Below, in pieces: positions 42,794-52,592 of a stretch of DNA of 64,000 bases (the stretch's first letter is position 1; each line of letters starts with the position of its first letter). The translations under genes and the position numbers were made by a program. This DNA is from Streptomyces macrolidinus (GTDB lineage: Bacteria; Actinomycetota; Actinomycetes; Streptomycetales; Streptomycetaceae), in the NCBI RefSeq assembly GCF_023887685.1, contig NZ_JAMWMR010000001.1, forward strand, positions 396,642-460,641, read 5' to 3'. Below the pieces are notes generated by a model. That model worked only from the letters and a program-made list of their open reading frames with translations. It did no database searches and was not told where the DNA came from.

Positions 42794-43429
42794 ATGAACA
42801 CCGCAACGAACACAGCAACGAACACAGCAACGGACGCAGCAGTGGACACCTCTCTCGCTCCCCCCGTCCGCGTCGCCGTCGTGATCGGCAGCACCCGGCA
42901 CGGTCGCTTCGGCCCCGTCGTCGCACAGTGGCTGCTCGCCCGTGCCCGTGAGCGCGAGGACCTCGTGGTCGACGTCGTGGACGTGGCGGAGATCCCGCTG
43001 CCCCTGACCTTCGCCCCGTCCCCGGAGGCGACGGCCGCGCTGGCCGACGTCACCCCGAAGCTCGCCGCCGCCGACGCGTTCATCGTCCTCACCCCCGAGT
43101 ACAACCACTCCTTCCCGGCCGGTCTGAAGAACCTGATCGACTGGCACTTCACCGAGTGGCAGGCCAAGCCGGTCGCGCTGGTCTCCTACGGCGGCATCTC
43201 CGGCGGCCTGCGCGCGGTGGAGCACCTGCGTCAGGTCTTCGCGGAACTGCACGCGGTGACGGTACGGGACACGGTGTCGTTCATCGGCGCGAGCGCCGCG
43301 TTCGACGACGAGGGCAACCCGCACGACACGACCGGCCCGGCCGCCGCCGCGAAGAAGATGCTGGACCAACTGCTCTGGTGGGCACGGGCGTTGCGAGAGG
43401 CGAAGGAGAAGCGGCCGTACGCCGCCTGA
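42794..43429 (+). CDS. NADPH-dependent FMN reductase, SoxR-regulated type
   Basis: 211 residues with a flavodoxin-like fold: RVAVVIGSTRHGRFGPVVA binds FMN phosphate, and LTPEYNHSFPAGLKNLIDW is the hallmark of the family. A repetitive N-terminus (TATNTATNTATDAAVDT) precedes the domain. It uses NADPH to reduce FMN or quinones. In S. coelicolor the orthologous gene (SCO2478, from memory) belongs to the small SoxR regulon that responds to redox-active secondary metabolites, and the SoxR-like box here supports the same control. Confidence 0.92.
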   Translation: MNTATNTATNTATDAAVDTSLAPPVRVAVVIGSTRHGRFGPVVAQWLLARAREREDLVVDVVDVAEIPLPLTFAPSPEATAALADVTPKLAAADAFIVLTPEYNHSFPAGLKNLIDWHFTEWQAKPVALVSYGGISGGLRAVEHLRQVFAELHAVTVRDTVSFIGASAAFDDEGNPHDTTGPAAAAKKMLDQLLWWARALREAKEKRPYAA

Positions 43430-43436
43430 CCAGCGC

Positions 43437-44339
43437 TCAGGAACCCTGTCGGTCCGCGAGTGCCTCCGTCGCCGCACGGTGGCCCACGGCGGCCAGGACC
43501 GGATTCGTCTCCTGGTAGTAGTGCTCCGCCATCAGGCCGAAGCACAGGGCCCAGCCCCGCCCTCGCGCCCAGGTCGCGTCGTCGACCTCGGCCGCCTCGC
43601 GGAACAGATTGCGGGTGTCCGCCGAGAACACCGCCCACGCGGCGAGCGTGTCGGCCGCCGGGTCCCCGACGCCGAGGCCACCGAAGTCGATCACGGCGGT
43701 GAGACGGCCCGCCGAGGTCAGCAGGTTGCCGGGCAGCAGATCGCCGTGGAGCCACTTGGGTGCGCCGTCCCACTGTGGGAGCCGTATGACCTCCTCCCAC
43801 AGAGCCGTCGCGGCCCGGCCGTCCACCGTGCCGTCCGCGCCCAGGTCGTGGACCGCCGCGCGGACGTCCGCGTCGTTCTCCGCGACCGGCCCGCCGCGCC
43901 AGGAAGGCGGGCCACCGGCGGCGTCGACCCGGCGCAGCGCCGCCACGAAGCGGCCCAACTCCACGGCGGCGTCCGCTTGTTCCGTGAGCGGGGCGTCGTA
44001 GGCGTTCGCACCGTCCAGCCAGCGCAGCACCGACCACGACTGCCCGTACCCCGGTGCCGCCGCACCCCTGCCGAGCGGCACCGGGACCGGCAGCGGCAGA
44101 TGCGGGGCCAGGAGCGGCAGCCACCGTTGCTCCTTGTCCACCTGCCGGGCCCCGCCGGGCTGCCGGGGCAGCCGTACGACCATGTCCTCGCCCAGCCGGT
44201 ACATCGCGTTGTCGGTCCCGGCGGAGGGAACCTCCCTGACGGGCAGCCCGGCCCACTGCGGGAACTGCTCCGCGATCAGCCGGCGTACGAGCGCCTCGTC
44301 GATGTCGAGTTCGTCGGGGTGCAGCTTCGTGGCGGGCAT
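43437..44339 (-). CDS. Aminoglycoside phosphotransferase-family kinase
   Basis: 300 residues of the APH/choline-kinase fold. The catalytic loop is WLHGDLLPGNLL and the metal-binding segment is AVIDFGGLGVGDPAADTLAAW. The N-terminal GTDNAMYRLGEDMVVRLPR covers the ATP-binding lobe. Genes of this type are common in streptomycetes and usually do not confer antibiotic resistance in tests; the substrate is unknown. ATG at 44339. It is convergent, eight bases apart, with the FMN reductase. Confidence 0.9.
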   Translation of the reverse strand: MPATKLHPDELDIDEALVRRLIAEQFPQWAGLPVREVPSAGTDNAMYRLGEDMVVRLPRQPGGARQVDKEQRWLPLLAPHLPLPVPVPLGRGAAAPGYGQSWSVLRWLDGANAYDAPLTEQADAAVELGRFVAALRRVDAAGGPPSWRGGPVAENDADVRAAVHDLGADGTVDGRAATALWEEVIRLPQWDGAPKWLHGDLLPGNLLTSAGRLTAVIDFGGLGVGDPAADTLAAWAVFSADTRNLFREAAEVDDATWARGRGWALCFGLMAEHYYQETNPVLAAVGHRAATEALADRQGS

Positions 44340-44519
44340 GAGCCTCCGTGGGTGCGCGGGGTGGCCGGGTGTCGGAGCGTAGAGGCAGGGGTGGCCGACG
44401 TGCCATTGATTTGGGCGACTCCGCGCACCTCCCCGCAGGGGGACGGCACTCGGGCGCCCGCGTCGCTCGTGCGGGCGACCGTCCCGTGCGCCCCCGGCAG
44501 GCGTTCCGGCGCTCGCGCC

Positions 44520-44525
44520 TAGGGT
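44520..44525 (+). promoter_or_regulatory. -10-like hexamer, probable leaderless promoter
   Basis: TAGGGT ends seven bases before the ATG at 44533 and no ribosome site is present. Confidence 0.45.
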
Positions 44526-44532
44526 CCCGGTC

Positions 44533-45450
44533 ATGGCCGACAGCGACCTCACCCGGCGGCGTGTCCTCGCGCTGGGCGGTGCCGCGGCCGGTGCCGTTCT
44601 GGGGCTCGGTATCGCCTCCTGCTCCTTCTCCGGGCACGGCTCCCGCGCGTCGGGACCGGACGACGCCTCGAACGCCGCCCCGGACGCCGAACTGTGCATG
44701 CTCAACCCGAGCACCACGGAAGGCCCGTACTACCTGGACGGCGCGCTCTTCCGCAGGGACGTCACCGAGGGCAAGCGGGGCGTCCCACTCACCGTCCGGT
44801 TGACCGTGCGCGACCAGCCCCACACCTGCGCCCCGTTGAAGGGCGCGTACGTCGAGATCTGGCAGCCCGACGCCTGGGGCTACTTCTCCGGCTACACGGC
44901 CCTGTCACCGGGCGGCACGGTGCCCCCGGCCGACACGGACCCCGGCGGCGCGAACTCCGGGACGTATCTGCGTGGTTACCAGCGGACCGGCGCCGACGGC
45001 GTCGCCGAGTTCCGGACGATCTTCCCCGGCTGGTACCGGTCCCGCGCCCCGCATGTCTATGTCAAGGTGCACACCGGCGGCCGGCAGGCGGGCGGCACCT
45101 ACGAGGGCGGCCGGGTCAACTGGACCGGGCAGCTCTTCTTCGACGACCGGTACACCGACGCGGTGTACGCGAGGGCGCCGTACACCGAGCACGTCGGGAC
45201 GCGCGCGCGGCTCGCGCAGGACACCGTGTACCACGGGGGCGGTGAGCGGGACGGCCTGATGCGTGTCACGGGGAACGCGGACTCGGGGTTCGTCGCGACA
45301 CTGACCGTGGGGGTCGACCCGACACGGGAGAACGCCGGGGCGGAGGTGGACGGCGAGAGCCCCGCACGGCCGAGTTCCGCGCCGCCGAATTCCGCTGCCA
45401 TGACGCCCATGACGCCCATGACGCCTACTGGCGCGACAGCGACCGCGTGA
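44533..45450 (+). CDS. Intradiol ring-cleavage dioxygenase-like exported lipoprotein
   Basis: 305 residues. A twin-arginine motif (LTRRRVLALGG) is followed by a lipobox GIASC, so it is probably Tat-exported and lipid-anchored. The domain shows TEGPYYLDGALFRRDVTEG, EIWQPDAWGYFSGY, and GYQRTGADGVAEFRTIFPGW with HVYVKVH, matching intradiol dioxygenases; the iron ligands Tyr and His are largely in place. Secreted members of this group may act on aromatic or lignin-derived compounds. The tail has MTP repeats (MTPMTPMTPTG). Its last 26 bp overlap the convergent gene. Confidence 0.88.
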   Translation: MADSDLTRRRVLALGGAAAGAVLGLGIASCSFSGHGSRASGPDDASNAAPDAELCMLNPSTTEGPYYLDGALFRRDVTEGKRGVPLTVRLTVRDQPHTCAPLKGAYVEIWQPDAWGYFSGYTALSPGGTVPPADTDPGGANSGTYLRGYQRTGADGVAEFRTIFPGWYRSRAPHVYVKVHTGGRQAGGTYEGGRVNWTGQLFFDDRYTDAVYARAPYTEHVGTRARLAQDTVYHGGGERDGLMRVTGNADSGFVATLTVGVDPTRENAGAEVDGESPARPSSAPPNSAAMTPMTPMTPTGATATA

Positions 45451-46900
45451 TGCCCGCCGCGATCGTCGTCGCGAGCACCCAGCCCGTGGCGATCAGCAGA
45501 TACGACAGCCACTGATAGCCGCCGTGCGGCGCGAACGCCGCCTCCTGCCCGAAGTCGATGATCGGCAGCAGCAGATCGAGGGTGTAGAAGAGCGGGTTGA
45601 ACCCGGGCGCCTCGGACGGCTTGAGCGCGGGCGGGTGGTGCAGGGCGAAGGCGAGCGTGCCGGTGCACAGCAGCAACAGCAGCCAGCTCGCGGCCCGCAT
45701 CGGGCGGAAGCCGTAGCCGACGGCCGCGTCCTGCACATGCCCCCACAGCCGGGCGTAGGCCGGCAGCGTACGGCGATGCCTGCGGAGCTTGGCGAGTTGG
45801 ACGGTACGGGCCGCGGCCTCGTCGCCCACCGTGCGGTAAGCGGCGGTCAACTGCTCGTAGGCGTACGGGAGATAGCCGTCGGCCTCGCGTTCCAGCAGGG
45901 GCAGGCGCTGCTCGGCGGGCAGATGCGGGGTCAGTACGCGGTAGTCGAGCCCGTCGATGCGGACCTGCTCGGGCCACACCTCGGGCGGTACGTGCAGCAG
46001 GTCGAGTTGGGTGCGGCGCAGGTTCACGGTGCCCTCGATGGGCGCGGCCTCGCGCAGCCACAGTTCGCCGATGACACAGCTACTGGCGCGCAGGGCCTGT
46101 CCTTCCGGGTGGGACAAGCGGGCGTAGGCGAAGTTGAGCCGGCCCGGGATCCGGGAGCCGGTGAGATTGACCCGGCCCCGGGCCTTGAGTCGCATGGCGT
46201 GCAGGTCGGTGCCGACCGTCAGCGTCTCGGCGTGCAGGGCCGTGTCGCCGGGGTGGTGGAGCTGTGCGTCGTCGAGGTTGACCTGCCCGGCGACGGTGGC
46301 GCCCTTCAGCCGGACCTGTCCGTGCGCGACGAGCCCGACGGCCCATATGTCCGTGCCCACCTCCGTGTGGTTGAGCTGGAGGACGGGATCCTCGGCCCTC
46401 TCGCCGGGGTTGCCGAGCCGCGCCTTGTTGACGAAGACCGCTCCGGAGAACTTCGCCCCCGCGAGCTGTACCGGACCCGAGATACGGCAGCACGTGAGTC
46501 GCAGCACCCCGTCGACGCGGAGCGTTCCCGCGGTGAGCCCCGGCAGGACCGAGTCGGTCAGGACGAGCGCGGGGATCCGCGCGCCGTACAGGTTCGGGGG
46601 CTTCTCGAAGTGGCAGCCGCGCAGCCGGACGGGATGCTCGATCGTCCCGTACATCAGATGGAGCGTCCCGGTGACCCGCGCGCCCCACAGCTTCAGTCCG
46701 GCGATCTCGCCGTCCTGCGCGGGCCCGTCGAGCAGCAGGGCCCGCAGCACCTCGCCTCGGACGGTCCGTTCGGGGCCCCAGGACGCGCCGGTCGTGGGGT
46801 CCTCGTCGGGGCTCTCGCGGAAGTCGACCGCGGCACCGCGCGGGAAGGCCTCCCAGACGCGGCGTTCGGCGGGGGTCAGATCGGCGATCTCCACGGTCAT
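45425..46900 (-). CDS. Pentapeptide-like/bactofilin-like repeat protein with C-terminal membrane helices
   Basis: 491 residues. The first 340 consist of a regular series of beta-strand turns (for example LRLTCCRISGPVQLAGAKFS, VRLKGATVAGQVNLDDAQL), suggesting a right-handed beta-helix. Then comes a helical segment (EADGYLPYAYEQLTAAYRTV) and two or three C-terminal membrane helices. Proteins like this are sometimes labelled membrane oxidoreductases in databases, but I see no cofactor motif. The ATG overlaps the stop of the SanA-like gene upstream (ATGA), so the two are coupled. Confidence 0.75.
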   Translation of the reverse strand: MTVEIADLTPAERRVWEAFPRGAAVDFRESPDEDPTTGASWGPERTVRGEVLRALLLDGPAQDGEIAGLKLWGARVTGTLHLMYGTIEHPVRLRGCHFEKPPNLYGARIPALVLTDSVLPGLTAGTLRVDGVLRLTCCRISGPVQLAGAKFSGAVFVNKARLGNPGERAEDPVLQLNHTEVGTDIWAVGLVAHGQVRLKGATVAGQVNLDDAQLHHPGDTALHAETLTVGTDLHAMRLKARGRVNLTGSRIPGRLNFAYARLSHPEGQALRASSCVIGELWLREAAPIEGTVNLRRTQLDLLHVPPEVWPEQVRIDGLDYRVLTPHLPAEQRLPLLEREADGYLPYAYEQLTAAYRTVGDEAAARTVQLAKLRRHRRTLPAYARLWGHVQDAAVGYGFRPMRAASWLLLLLCTGTLAFALHHPPALKPSEAPGFNPLFYTLDLLLPIIDFGQEAAFAPHGGYQWLSYLLIATGWVLATTIAAGITRSLSRQ

Positions 46901-47592
46901 TCCCGCCCCGCCGCCAGCGCCTTGGCCACTCCGGGCTCCTTCGGGCCGAGGAAGGTCGGGTCCGGCTGGAACAGGGCGTCCAGGGCGGCCTTGCCCGCGG
47001 CGGCGACCTCGCGCGCGCCGCCGTAGTACCAGGTCGCGTCGTGCTTGGCGGCGACCCCGACGCCGTAGGAGGTCACGCCCGCCGCCTGGCACAGGGCGAC
47101 CGCGCGGCGGACATGGAAGCCCTGGGTGATCAGGACCGCCCGGTCGACGCCGAAGACCTTCTTCGCACGGACGCAGGAGTCCCAGGTGTCGAAGCCCGCG
47201 TAGTCGCTGACGATCCTCTTGTCCGGCACGCCGTGGCGGGTCAGATAGGCGCGCATCGCGTCCGGTTCGTCGTAGTCCGCACGGCTGTTGTCGCCGGTGA
47301 CGAGGACGACCTCGATACGGCCCGCCCGGTACAGCCGCGCCGCCGCGTCCAGACGGTGGGCGAGATACGGCGAGGGCTCGCCGTCCCACAGACCGGCGCC
47401 GAAGACGACCGCGACCTTGGCGCGGGGCACGTCGGCGGTCGTGTGGAGCCGGTCGGCCGTCGACACGAACAGCCAGGTCGCCGGCAGCAGCGCCAGGACG
47501 CACACGAGCATCAGCAGTTGCAGGGCCCGGCGCTGCCCGGCGCGGGTGCGCGGCAGGCGCGGTCTGCGGATCGTCAGGCGCGGCAGGCCCAT
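46897..47592 (-). CDS. SanA/YdcF-family (DUF218) membrane protein
   Basis: About 231 residues with one N-terminal membrane helix (LQLLMLVCVLALLPATWLFV) and a DUF218 domain: AVVFGAGLWDGEPSPYLAHR, VLVTGDNSRADYDEP and LITQGFHVRRAVALC. SanA-like proteins affect envelope barrier function in enterobacteria; their reaction is unknown. The ATG at 47592 gives reasonable spacing to GGGGG; an ATG three codons upstream (47601) is possible. Probably an operon with the repeat protein downstream. Confidence 0.88.
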   Translation of the reverse strand: MGLPRLTIRRPRLPRTRAGQRRALQLLMLVCVLALLPATWLFVSTADRLHTTADVPRAKVAVVFGAGLWDGEPSPYLAHRLDAAARLYRAGRIEVVLVTGDNSRADYDEPDAMRAYLTRHGVPDKRIVSDYAGFDTWDSCVRAKKVFGVDRAVLITQGFHVRRAVALCQAAGVTSYGVGVAAKHDATWYYGGAREVAAAGKAALDALFQPDPTFLGPKEPGVAKALAAGRE

Positions 47593-47780
47593 CGCACACA
47601 TTCCCCCGTTCCCCCCACATTCGGTTACATCAGTGGGGACGCGGTGGACGCCGTTCCGGTTCACGCGGCACACCGGGAACGTTCCCGTGACCGCCGAGAG
47701 ACCGCCGAGAGACCGCCGAATGACCGCCGAACGACCGCCGATACGAGGGGGCTCGCATCCCGATTGTCCCCGGCTGCGAC

Positions 47781-47786
47781 TACTGT
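47781..47786 (+). promoter_or_regulatory. -10-like hexamer, probable leaderless promoter of dgt
   Basis: TACTGT ends six bases before the ATG at 47793 and no ribosome site is present. Confidence 0.45.
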
Positions 47787-47792
47787 CGGGTC

Positions 47793-49136
47793 ATGGACGG
47801 GACTGCACCGAAGGCCTCCGAGAGCCCCGCGCGGTACGAGAACGGCGGGGCGGACGGCCCGGCGTACGGCGCGGCGGACGTCGAGCGTTGGGCGGCCGAG
47901 CCCGACAAGCGCCCGGGGCGCACCGCGTTCCAGCGGGACCGTGCGCGGGTGCTGCACTCGGCGGCGCTGCGCCGCCTCGCGGGCAAGACCCAGGTCGTCA
48001 CCCCGGGCACCTCGGGCCAGGCCCCGGCCTGGGACGCCACCCCCCGCACGCGGCTCACCCATTCGCTGGAATGCGCCCAGGTCGGCCGCGAGCTGGGCGC
48101 CGCCCTCGGCTGCGACCCGGACCTCGTCGAGGCCGCCTGCCTCTCCCACGACCTCGGCCACCCGCCCTTCGGGCACAACGGCGAACAGGCGCTGAACGAG
48201 TTCGCGCGGGACTGTGGTGGCTTCGAGGGCAACGCCCAGTCCCTGCGACTGCTCGCCCGGATCGAGCCGAAACGGTTCGTCAGCAGCGCGGCGACGGGGC
48301 GGCTCGTCAGCGTCGGCCTGAACCTGACCCGCGCCGTCCTCGACGCCGCCACCAAGTACCCCTGGCCGCGCGGCGCCCACCCCAGCGACCCCGCCTCCCC
48401 CAAGTTCGGGGTCTACGACGACGACCGGCCGGTCTTCGACTGGGTCCGCCTGGGCGCCCCCGGCCACCGCACCTGCTTCGAGGCGCAGGTCATGGACTGG
48501 TCCGACGACGTGGCCTACTCGGTGCACGACGTGGAGGACGGCCTGCACGCGGGCCATGTCGACCCCGACTGTCTGCACGCGGAGCCCGAGCGGCAGGCGG
48601 TCTTCGCCGTCGCCGTCGGGCGCTACGTACCGGCGGACACCGACCCCGACGAACTCGCCGAGGCCCTCGACCGGCTGCTCGCCCAGGAGTGGTGGCCGCA
48701 CGGCTACGACGGTTCGGCGGTCGCCCAGGCCCGCCTCAAGGACGCCACCAGCCAGCTCATCGGACGCTTCTGCCTGGCCGCCGAGGGCGCGACCCGCGCG
48801 GCGTACGGCAGCGGCCGGCTGACCCGGTACGCCGCCGAACTCGTCGTACCGCGCAGCACCCGGATGGAGTGCGCGGTCCTCAAGGCGGTCGCCGACCGGT
48901 ATGTGATGCAGCGCGCCGAGCAGGAGCGGCTGCGCGCCGATCAGCGGGTCGTGGTCGCCGAGCTGGCCGAGGCGCTCACCGCTCGCGCGCCCGAGGGGCT
49001 CGATCCGCAGTTCCGGGCGCTGTTCGAGGAGGCGGCCGACGACCGGGCCCGCAAGCGGGTGATCGTCGATCAGATCGCCTCGCTCACGGACATCTCGGCG
49101 CTGGCCCTGCACGCGCGACTGGTGGGACTCCGGTGA
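47793..49136 (+). CDS. dgt: Deoxyguanosinetriphosphate triphosphohydrolase-like protein
   Basis: 447 residues of the HD superfamily. The metal site is visible as RTRLTHSLE (first His), [16 protein letters not shown] (HD pair) and a later Asp in [14 protein letters not shown]. Such enzymes cleave dNTPs to nucleoside and triphosphate and can influence dNTP pools. As in other actinobacteria it lies a short distance before dnaG in the same orientation, with an oxidoreductase gene inserted between. Confidence 0.93.
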   Translation: MDGTAPKASESPARYENGGADGPAYGAADVERWAAEPDKRPGRTAFQRDRARVLHSAALRRLAGKTQVVTPGTSGQAPAWDATPRTRLTHSLECAQVGRELGAALGCDPDLVEAACLSHDLGHPPFGHNGEQALNEFARDCGGFEGNAQSLRLLARIEPKRFVSSAATGRLVSVGLNLTRAVLDAATKYPWPRGAHPSDPASPKFGVYDDDRPVFDWVRLGAPGHRTCFEAQVMDWSDDVAYSVHDVEDGLHAGHVDPDCLHAEPERQAVFAVAVGRYVPADTDPDELAEALDRLLAQEWWPHGYDGSAVAQARLKDATSQLIGRFCLAAEGATRAAYGSGRLTRYAAELVVPRSTRMECAVLKAVADRYVMQRAEQERLRADQRVVVAELAEALTARAPEGLDPQFRALFEEAADDRARKRVIVDQIASLTDISALALHARLVGLR

Positions 49137-49211
49137 CCCGGCCTGACCAGGACCCGAACCTGCCCCGGACCTGACTCGGACCCGACCTGAACCTGACCCG
49201 GACGTGACCGA
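49137..49211 (+). repeat. Degenerate tandem repeat downstream of dgt
   Basis: A run of imperfect units built on CCTGACC and GGACCCGAACCTG fills the 75 bp after the dgt stop. Confidence 0.7.
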
Positions 49212-49300
49212 GCGTGGCCTGATCGGGTCACTCCCTCTTCCCGCATCACGCTGCGTGCGGGACGCTCGCAAGGGGCGACATCCTCACGAGGAGGCATCAC

Positions 49301-50566
49301 GTGGTCGACGAGGACCAGACGTTCGTCATCGTGGGAGGAGGTCTGGCCGGCGCGAAGGCGGCCGAGACGCTCCGGGCGGAGGGCTTCACCGGCCGCGTGA
49401 TCCTCATCTGCGACGAACGCGACCGCCCCTATGAGCGGCCTCCCCTGTCCAAGGGCTATCTGCTCGGCAAGGAGGAGCGCGACAGCGTCTTCGTGCACGA
49501 GCCCGCCTGGTACGCCCGCCACGACGTCGAACTGCATCTCGGCCAGACCGTCGTCGCCGTCGACCGCGCCGCGAAGACGGTCCGCTACGGCGACGACGGG
49601 ACGCTCGTCCACTACGACAAGCTGCTGTTCGCCACCGGCGCCGAGCCCCGGCGCCTGGACATCCCGGGCACGGACCTCGTGGGCGTCCACCATCTGCGCC
49701 GCCTCGCCCACGCCGAGCGACTCAAGGGCGTACTGAGCGCGCTCGGCCGGGACAACGGCCATCTGGTGATCGCGGGCGCCGGCTGGATCGGCCTGGAGAT
49801 CGCGGCGGCGGCCCGCGAGTACGGCGCGGAGGTCACCGTCGTCGAGCCCGAGCCGACCCCGCTGCACGGCGTCCTCGGCCCCGAGCTGGGCAATCTCTTC
49901 GCCGAACTGCACCGCGAACACGGCGTCCGCTTCCACTTCGGGGCCCGGCTCACCGAGATCGTCGGCCAGGACGGCATGGTGCTGGCCGCCCGCACCGACG
50001 ACGGCGAGGAACACCCCGCGCACGGCGTGCTCGCCGCGATCGGCGCTGCGCCGCGGGTGGCTCTCGCGGAGGCGGCCGGACTGGAACTGGCCGACCGCGC
50101 GCAGGGCGGCGGTATCGCGGTGGACACCGGGCTGCGTACGTCCGACCCCGACATCTACGCGGCCGGTGACGTGGCGTCCTTCCCACTCGACCTGTTCGGC
50201 ACCCGGCTGCGCGTGGAGCACTGGGCGAACGCGCTGAACGGCGGCCCGGCAGCCGCCCGCGCGATGCTCGGCCGCGAGGTGACCTACGACCGGGTGCCGT
50301 ACTTCTTCTCGGACCAGTACGACGTGGGGATGGAGTACTCGGGGTGGGCGCCGCCCGGTTCGTACGACGAGGTGGTGATCCGGGGCGACGTCGGCAAGCG
50401 GCGCTTCATCGCGTTCTGGCTGCGGGAGGGGCGGGTGCTGGCCGGGATGAACGTGAATGTGTGGGACGTCACAGAGCCCGTTCAGTCGCTGATCAGGGCG
50501 AGGACGGTGGTGGACCGGGAGGCGCTCGCGGACCCGGCGGTCGCGCTGGAGACCCTGTCCGCCTAG
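49301..50566 (+). CDS. FAD-dependent ferredoxin reductase-like oxidoreductase
   Basis: 421 residues with two Rossmann motifs: FVIVGGGLAGAKAAETLRAE for FAD and LVIAGAGWIGLEIAAAARE for NAD(P)H, plus IYAAGDVASFPLDL at the FAD ribityl site and the C-terminal reductase dimer domain. It resembles ferredoxin/rubredoxin reductases that feed cytochrome P450 or dioxygenase systems, but no ferredoxin or P450 gene is adjacent. The GTG at 49301 has GAGGAGG eight bases upstream. Confidence 0.93.
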   Translation: MVDEDQTFVIVGGGLAGAKAAETLRAEGFTGRVILICDERDRPYERPPLSKGYLLGKEERDSVFVHEPAWYARHDVELHLGQTVVAVDRAAKTVRYGDDGTLVHYDKLLFATGAEPRRLDIPGTDLVGVHHLRRLAHAERLKGVLSALGRDNGHLVIAGAGWIGLEIAAAAREYGAEVTVVEPEPTPLHGVLGPELGNLFAELHREHGVRFHFGARLTEIVGQDGMVLAARTDDGEEHPAHGVLAAIGAAPRVALAEAAGLELADRAQGGGIAVDTGLRTSDPDIYAAGDVASFPLDLFGTRLRVEHWANALNGGPAAARAMLGREVTYDRVPYFFSDQYDVGMEYSGWAPPGSYDEVVIRGDVGKRRFIAFWLREGRVLAGMNVNVWDVTEPVQSLIRARTVVDREALADPAVALETLSA

Positions 50567-50657
50567 GTGGCGGCGGGGTGGGCGCGGCAGCGCGTGCGGT
50601 GCCCCGCTCGCCGCCGGGGGCGCGGCACGGGCCCGCCGGGCTGTCCGTGCGCCCCCG

Positions 50658-50663
50658 TAGAAT
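50658..50663 (+). promoter_or_regulatory. -10-like hexamer, probable leaderless promoter of dnaG
   Basis: TAGAAT ends six bases before the dnaG GTG at 50670 and no Shine-Dalgarno sequence lies between. A recognisable -35 is not apparent. Confidence 0.5.
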
Positions 50664-50669
50664 CTCCTC

Positions 50670-52574
50670 GTGGCAGGACGGATCAACGACGAGGACGTGA
50701 AGGCGGTACGGGACGCGGTCCCGATCGACTCCGTCGTGGCCGAGTACCTGCAGTTGCGCAACGCGGGCGGCGGGAACCTCAAGGGCCTGTGCCCCTTCCA
50801 TGACGAGAAGTCGCCGTCGTTCCAGGTCAGCCCGAGCAAGGGCCTGTTCCACTGCTTCGGCTGCCAAGAGGGCGGCGACACCATCACGTTCGTGATGAAG
50901 GTCGACCACCTCACGTTCTCGGAGGCGGTCGAGCGCCTCGCCGCCCGCGCGGGCATCACGCTGCGGTACGAGGAGGGCGGGTACAACCCCAGCCACCAGC
51001 GCGGCGAGCGGATCCGCCTGGTCGAGGCGCACCAGATCGCCGCCCAGTGGTACGCCGAGCAGCTCGGCACCAGCCCCGAGGCCGAGACGGGACGCGTGTT
51101 CCTGGCCGAGCGCGGCTTCGACCAGGCCGCCGCGGTCCACTTCGGCGTCGGCTACAGCCCCCAGGGCTGGGACCACCTCACCCGCTATCTGCGCGGCAAG
51201 GGCTTCAGCGACAAGGAGCTGCTGCTCTCCGGGCTCTCCCAGGAGGGCCGCCGGGGGCCCATCGACCGCTTCCGCGGCCGACTGATGTGGCCGATCCGCG
51301 ACATCGGCGGGGACGTGGTCGGCTTCGGCGCGCGCAAGCTGTACGAGGCGGACAACGGCCCGAAGTACCTGAACACCCCCGACACGGCGATCTACAAGAA
51401 GTCGCAGGTCCTCTACGGCATCGACCTGGCGAAGAAGGAGATCGCGAAGTCGAGCCGCGCGGTCGTGGTCGAGGGCTACACGGACGTCATGGCCTGCCAT
51501 CTCGCGGGTGTGCCCACGGCCATCGCGACCTGCGGCACGGCCTTCGGCGGTGAGCACATCAAGATCCTGCGGCGGCTGCTGATGGACAACGGCTCGGCGC
51601 GGGTGATCTTCACGTTCGACGGCGACGCGGCCGGTCAGAAGGCGGCCCTGCGTGCCTTCGAGGACGACCAGAAGTTCGCCGCCGAGACATACATCGCGAT
51701 CGCGCCGGACGGGATGGACCCCTGCGAGCTGCGCCTGGCCAAGGGGGACGAGGCCGTCGCCGATCTGGCCCAACCCCGTACGCCGCTCTTCGAGTTCGCG
51801 CTCCGGCAGATCGTCGGACGCTATGACCTGGAGACCCCCGCGGGCCGCGCGGCGGCGCTCGACGAGGCGGCTCCGGTCGTCGCCCGGATCAAGAACAGCG
51901 GCGCTCAGCACGAGGTCGCGGTGCAGCTCGCCGGGATGCTCGGCATCCTGGACACGCAGTTCGTGGTCAAGCGGGTGGGACAGTTGGCCCGTTGGGCGCG
52001 TCAGCGGGGCGGCAGGGGCCCTGCGCCGACCGGGCCGCGCCCGGCGCAGCCGTACGAGGCGGCGCCGCGCCGGAGCGCCTCGGGCCCGGCGCTCAACCTC
52101 CGCAACCCGGTCTACGCGACCGAGCGCGAGCTGCTCAAACTGGCCCTGCAGCAGCCGGAGTTGGTCTCCCCGGCGTTCGACGCGTACGGCGTGGACGAGT
52201 TCACCGCGGCGCCGTACGCGGCGGTCCGCGAGGCGATCCTGGAGGCGGGCGGGGTGGAGTACGGCGCCCAGGACCCGCAGGAGTACCTGATCCGCGTTCG
52301 CGAGGCGGCCCCCGACGACACGGTCCGCGCCATGGTCACGGAACTCGCGGTCGAGGCGATCATGCGCCGCACGGTCGACGAGGTCTACGCGGGCACGGTC
52401 CTCGTCTCGGTCCGCCGCCGCGCGGTCGAACGCCGCGTCCGCGACGTCCAGAGCACCCTGACCCGCCTGGGCCCCCACGGCGACCCGGCCCACCTGTCCG
52501 CGGTACAGAACGAACTGTGGGTACTCCAGCAGTACGACCAGGCGTTGCGGGAGAGGGGCGCGGCGGCGCTCTGA
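50670..52574 (+). CDS. dnaG: DNA primase
   Basis: 634 residues: N-terminal zinc-binding domain (LCPFHDEKSPSF and HCFGCQEGGD), RNA polymerase domain with the Toprim motifs VVEGYTDVMA and FTFDGDAAGQKAALRA, and a C-terminal helicase-binding domain after a Pro/Ala-rich linker near residue 450. It makes primers for replication. The GTG start is only six bases from a good -10 hexamer, so the transcript is predicted leaderless. Confidence 0.97.
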   Translation: MAGRINDEDVKAVRDAVPIDSVVAEYLQLRNAGGGNLKGLCPFHDEKSPSFQVSPSKGLFHCFGCQEGGDTITFVMKVDHLTFSEAVERLAARAGITLRYEEGGYNPSHQRGERIRLVEAHQIAAQWYAEQLGTSPEAETGRVFLAERGFDQAAAVHFGVGYSPQGWDHLTRYLRGKGFSDKELLLSGLSQEGRRGPIDRFRGRLMWPIRDIGGDVVGFGARKLYEADNGPKYLNTPDTAIYKKSQVLYGIDLAKKEIAKSSRAVVVEGYTDVMACHLAGVPTAIATCGTAFGGEHIKILRRLLMDNGSARVIFTFDGDAAGQKAALRAFEDDQKFAAETYIAIAPDGMDPCELRLAKGDEAVADLAQPRTPLFEFALRQIVGRYDLETPAGRAAALDEAAPVVARIKNSGAQHEVAVQLAGMLGILDTQFVVKRVGQLARWARQRGGRGPAPTGPRPAQPYEAAPRRSASGPALNLRNPVYATERELLKLALQQPELVSPAFDAYGVDEFTAAPYAAVREAILEAGGVEYGAQDPQEYLIRVREAAPDDTVRAMVTELAVEAIMRRTVDEVYAGTVLVSVRRRAVERRVRDVQSTLTRLGPHGDPAHLSAVQNELWVLQQYDQALRERGAAAL

Positions 52575-52592
52575 ACGCCGCCGCGTGAGCGG

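Noticed and set aside
43437..44339. Aminoglycoside antibiotic resistance gene
   Set aside because: Only the general kinase fold is recognisable; such genes are frequent in streptomycetes without resistance function.
49137..49211. CRISPR-like array after dgt
   Set aside because: Units are short, degenerate and lack spacers of constant length; it is a simple tandem repeat.
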